Part shown: piece by piece, positions 61,795-64,000 of the stretch
Position numbering within the stretch: the first letter of the stretch is position 1
Layout: each line of letters begins with the position of its first letter
Program-made: the position numbers and the translations under genes
Origin: Cymbidium sinense
Lineage: Eukaryota > Streptophyta > Magnoliopsida > Asparagales > Orchidaceae
Direction of reading: 5' to 3'
NCBI GenBank assembly: GCA_021442155.1
Contig: CM038215.1
Span: forward strand, 7,526,976-7,590,975
DNA length: 64,000 nt
The notes under the pieces: model-generated
Database searches by the model: none
What the model was told of the DNA's origin: nothing
The model's input: the letters and a program-made list of their open reading frames with translations, nothing else

Positions 61795-64000
61795 TTAATT
61801 TCTGAGATAAGGGAGCCCAGTATTTTCCAGATTAACCAAGCCACGCAAATGTTTAGGGAGTGTTAGTTGATCAAAGAAACCATCCATTCCCTAGATTGGC
61901 GGTAATCGTCATGCATTACCTCACGCCATACATGAGTGATTTTAAAATCGAGTTGGGTAAGGAGAGCTCTAGTTTGCTTGAGAAGATAGTACAATTCTAT
62001 ATTACCCTTTTTGGTGGAAGTCAAAAGATCAATCAGCAAAAGGGCATCCACCTCAATCCAAATATTGAGCCAACCTTTTTGAAGGCAAATCTCAAGAGCT
62101 TTGTATACTGCCATGAACTCAGCAAAGGGAACATAGCAAGAATTAAGGGGGTAAGCAAAAGCACATAGGACTTTCTCGTTAAAGTTTCTAAAAATGCCAC
62201 CACATCCTAAACCTTTATGAGAGACAGAGCCATCAGTGTTAATTTTAATAATATTAGCATGAGGTTTTACCCAATAGATAATCTTGTCATCTTTACAGTG
62301 TAGTTGATCCAGCAAGTTAAAACCCAGTTTATTGGCCACAAATTTACAACCTTTGAATTGTTTGTAGTTAATGAGATTGGCATTGAACAAGTCACAAATT
62401 TTGTTTTTAATTCTAGCAATTATCCTCATGTGGTTCATAGGGATCCCACGATGTTTTGCAACATTTCGGTCCATCCATATGAACCAAATAAGAGTGATAA
62501 TAATTATGACTTTAATGTGACCTTTAATAGTGTTGTCAAAATAAACTTTAAGAAGTTGGTATAAAGTTAAGGAGCCATTGTAAATGACAATGTTAAAGAG
62601 GTCATCATACCAAATCCAAAGTTTAGAAGCAATGGCCCCATTAACAAAAATATGATTCACATTCTCAATATGAAAGAAGCATTGGCATTTTTAAGGTAAT
62701 TGAAAACCTTTACCCCACAATAGGAGTCAACGGGGATGAAGTTTTTCAAAATACACTGAGTAAGAATAGAATAAGAAGTAGGGATAGTGTTATTCCAAAG
62801 TTTTAAAAACACATTGGAAAAATCACGAGCTTCTTTAATGTGAATCCAAACATTTTTAAAGTTGAACTCACAATTATGTGAAAGCTTAAAAAGGATCTGA
62901 TCTTGATTGCTAGGAATGATAGGAATAGTAGTAAGCTTGTTTAAAAGAAAGGAAGGCATATAATCGGTAAGCTTACTGTTCCACATATTATTCTCGAGAA
63001 AGAGTTCACTTTAATAGCATAGTGGAGTGGGTAGAAAGTAAGTCGTCAATGGACCCACCTCCAGTTCAGTTATCTTGCCAAAAGAAAGAGGAGCCAGAGT
63101 TAATCCCCTAGGAAATTAATGATTCGACATCCCATTTTATGGAACAAAGTCTTTTCCAAACAGGAGAGTCTCCCGCTTTATAGGGGAAAATGAGAGGGTC
63201 CTTACCCTAGCAATATTTAGCAGTCATGAAATGAGAACAAAGACTATTGTTACTCCTAAAATTCCACCAAAGTTTATATGAAAAGATAGTGATAGCTTCT
63301 TTGATTGGCTTACAACCAAGCCCCCTTAAGCTAGAGTGCCACAACTTTTATACCAATAGGTCCAGTGCATTCTTTTAGATGAGTTATTAGTGCCCTAGAA
63401 AAATTTGTTAAGGAGGCGCTCAATTTTGTTAATGATAGAATTGGTCAGCATAATGGTTTGAATGAGGTATAAAGGCATGGAGTTAAGGGTGCTCTTAATC
63501 AAAGTGAGCCTACCACTGAAAGAGAGTAAATGGAATTCCCAAACAAAAATTTTATTAGAAAATTTTTGGATTAGCTCATCAGAAAAATGAGATCTTTTCT
63601 GACCTTTAAAAAGCAGAGGACCAAGACAATTAATAGGAAGTTCTTGTTGCTGAAAATTAGTTATTCCCAAGATTTGGTTGATCCTATTACTAGGAATTTT
63701 AGAGGAAGGAATGAAACAATATTTTCCTTCATTTAGAAAGAGGTCATTTTCATTGCCAAATTTATTTAAAAGGTTCTTAATAGTTTTAATGTGCAGAATA
63801 GAGGCATTGCTAAAGATTATAAAGTCATCAGAAAATTAAGATGAGAAACAGGAAGATTGCCTTGAGTTCTAAAAAACATGTTAGAATTTTTGTAAAAAAG
63901 ATCATTCAAGCTCCTCGAAAGGTATTCAACAATAATAATAAAAAGAGAGGGTGAAAGGGACCTCCTTGTCTCAAGCCATGCATCGAAGTAAAGAAACCTA
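61795..64000 (-). pseudogene. LINE C ORF2 partial (RT to RNase H), broken
   Basis: At the window edge the minus strand reads FFTSMHGLRQGGP, an RT motif, then frameshifts. At the active site one base is missing, giving HLNF, then DDFIIFSNAS in another frame (about 63810-63845). Thumb sequences such as INCLGPLLFKGQKRSHFSDE lie at 63670-63395. The 265-codon open frame at 62660-61863 covers the region from HIFVNGAIASKLWIWYDDLF through IWFIWMDRNVAKHRGIPMN to RNase H (IKINTDGSVSHKG, then FAEFMAVYKALEI and LNIWIEVDALL). A frameshift follows; the true end is KHLRGLVNLENTGLPYLRN with a stop at 61797-61795. Confidence 0.9.

Larger units (their letters stand above)
58529..64000 (-). mobile_element. L1-type LINE, copy C, continuing past the right edge
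   Basis: Same family as copies A and B. On the minus strand the RT middle enters at 64000 and ORF2 ends at 61795; about 3.3 kb of 3' UTR follows, then nine A (58537-58529) next to telomere repeat. The 5' half is outside the window. Confidence 0.92.

Noticed and set aside
1..64000. tRNA, rRNA or organelle-derived DNA
   Set aside because: None was recognised on either strand; a covariance-model scan was not possible here.

Overview
This is repeat-dominated nuclear DNA from a land plant. The evidence is three plant-type features: long arrays of degenerate TTTAGGG (plant telomere) repeats, a Ty3/gypsy element of the Tat lineage with two RNase H domains, and L1-type LINEs carrying a C-terminal plant RNase H. 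I see no intact host gene, tRNA, rRNA or CRISPR. Nothing in the window fixes the species. A 25 kb retroelement suggests a large genome.

Region 1 (1-24599) is one giant, decayed LTR retrotransposon. Its LTRs are about 5 kb each; the 5' LTR is cut by the window edge. A primer binding site follows at 4718-4730, then an A-rich leader with degenerate tandem repeats, a poorly preserved gag zone, and a broken pol ordered protease, reverse transcriptase, RNase H, archaeal-type RNase H, integrase (about 9.0-14.56 kb). About 5 kb of non-coding tandem repeats follow, then a probable polypurine tract and the 3' LTR. In-frame stops, frameshifts and lost catalytic residues make it non-functional.

Region 2 (24600-27200) holds a fragment of a related element's tandem-repeat tail, then an AT-rich satellite with a period of about 340 bp.

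Region 3 (27200-64000) is a domain of degenerate telomere-type repeat, with the G-rich strand on +. It is interrupted by three L1-type LINEs of one family, all on the minus strand (27431-33713, 51287-55886, 58529 to beyond the right edge). It also holds two tandem copies of a retroposed glycine-rich RNA-binding protein fragment, a 3' fragment of an RTE-type LINE, and a 1.1 kb unassigned island. Much of the rest is a higher-order repeat: TTTAGGG blocks alternate with T-rich, nearly C-free blocks that have recurring entry and exit landmarks.

The most interesting signal is directional. At all three LINEs, at the retroposed gene copies and at the entry of the T-rich blocks, the + strand reads telomere repeat, then usually a run of T, then the complement of the element's 3' end. 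That is the arrangement expected if the G-strand 3' end of a telomere primed reverse transcription on poly(A) RNA, followed by renewed telomere-repeat addition. The RTE fragment is the one exception. This is a hypothesis built from sequence reading only.
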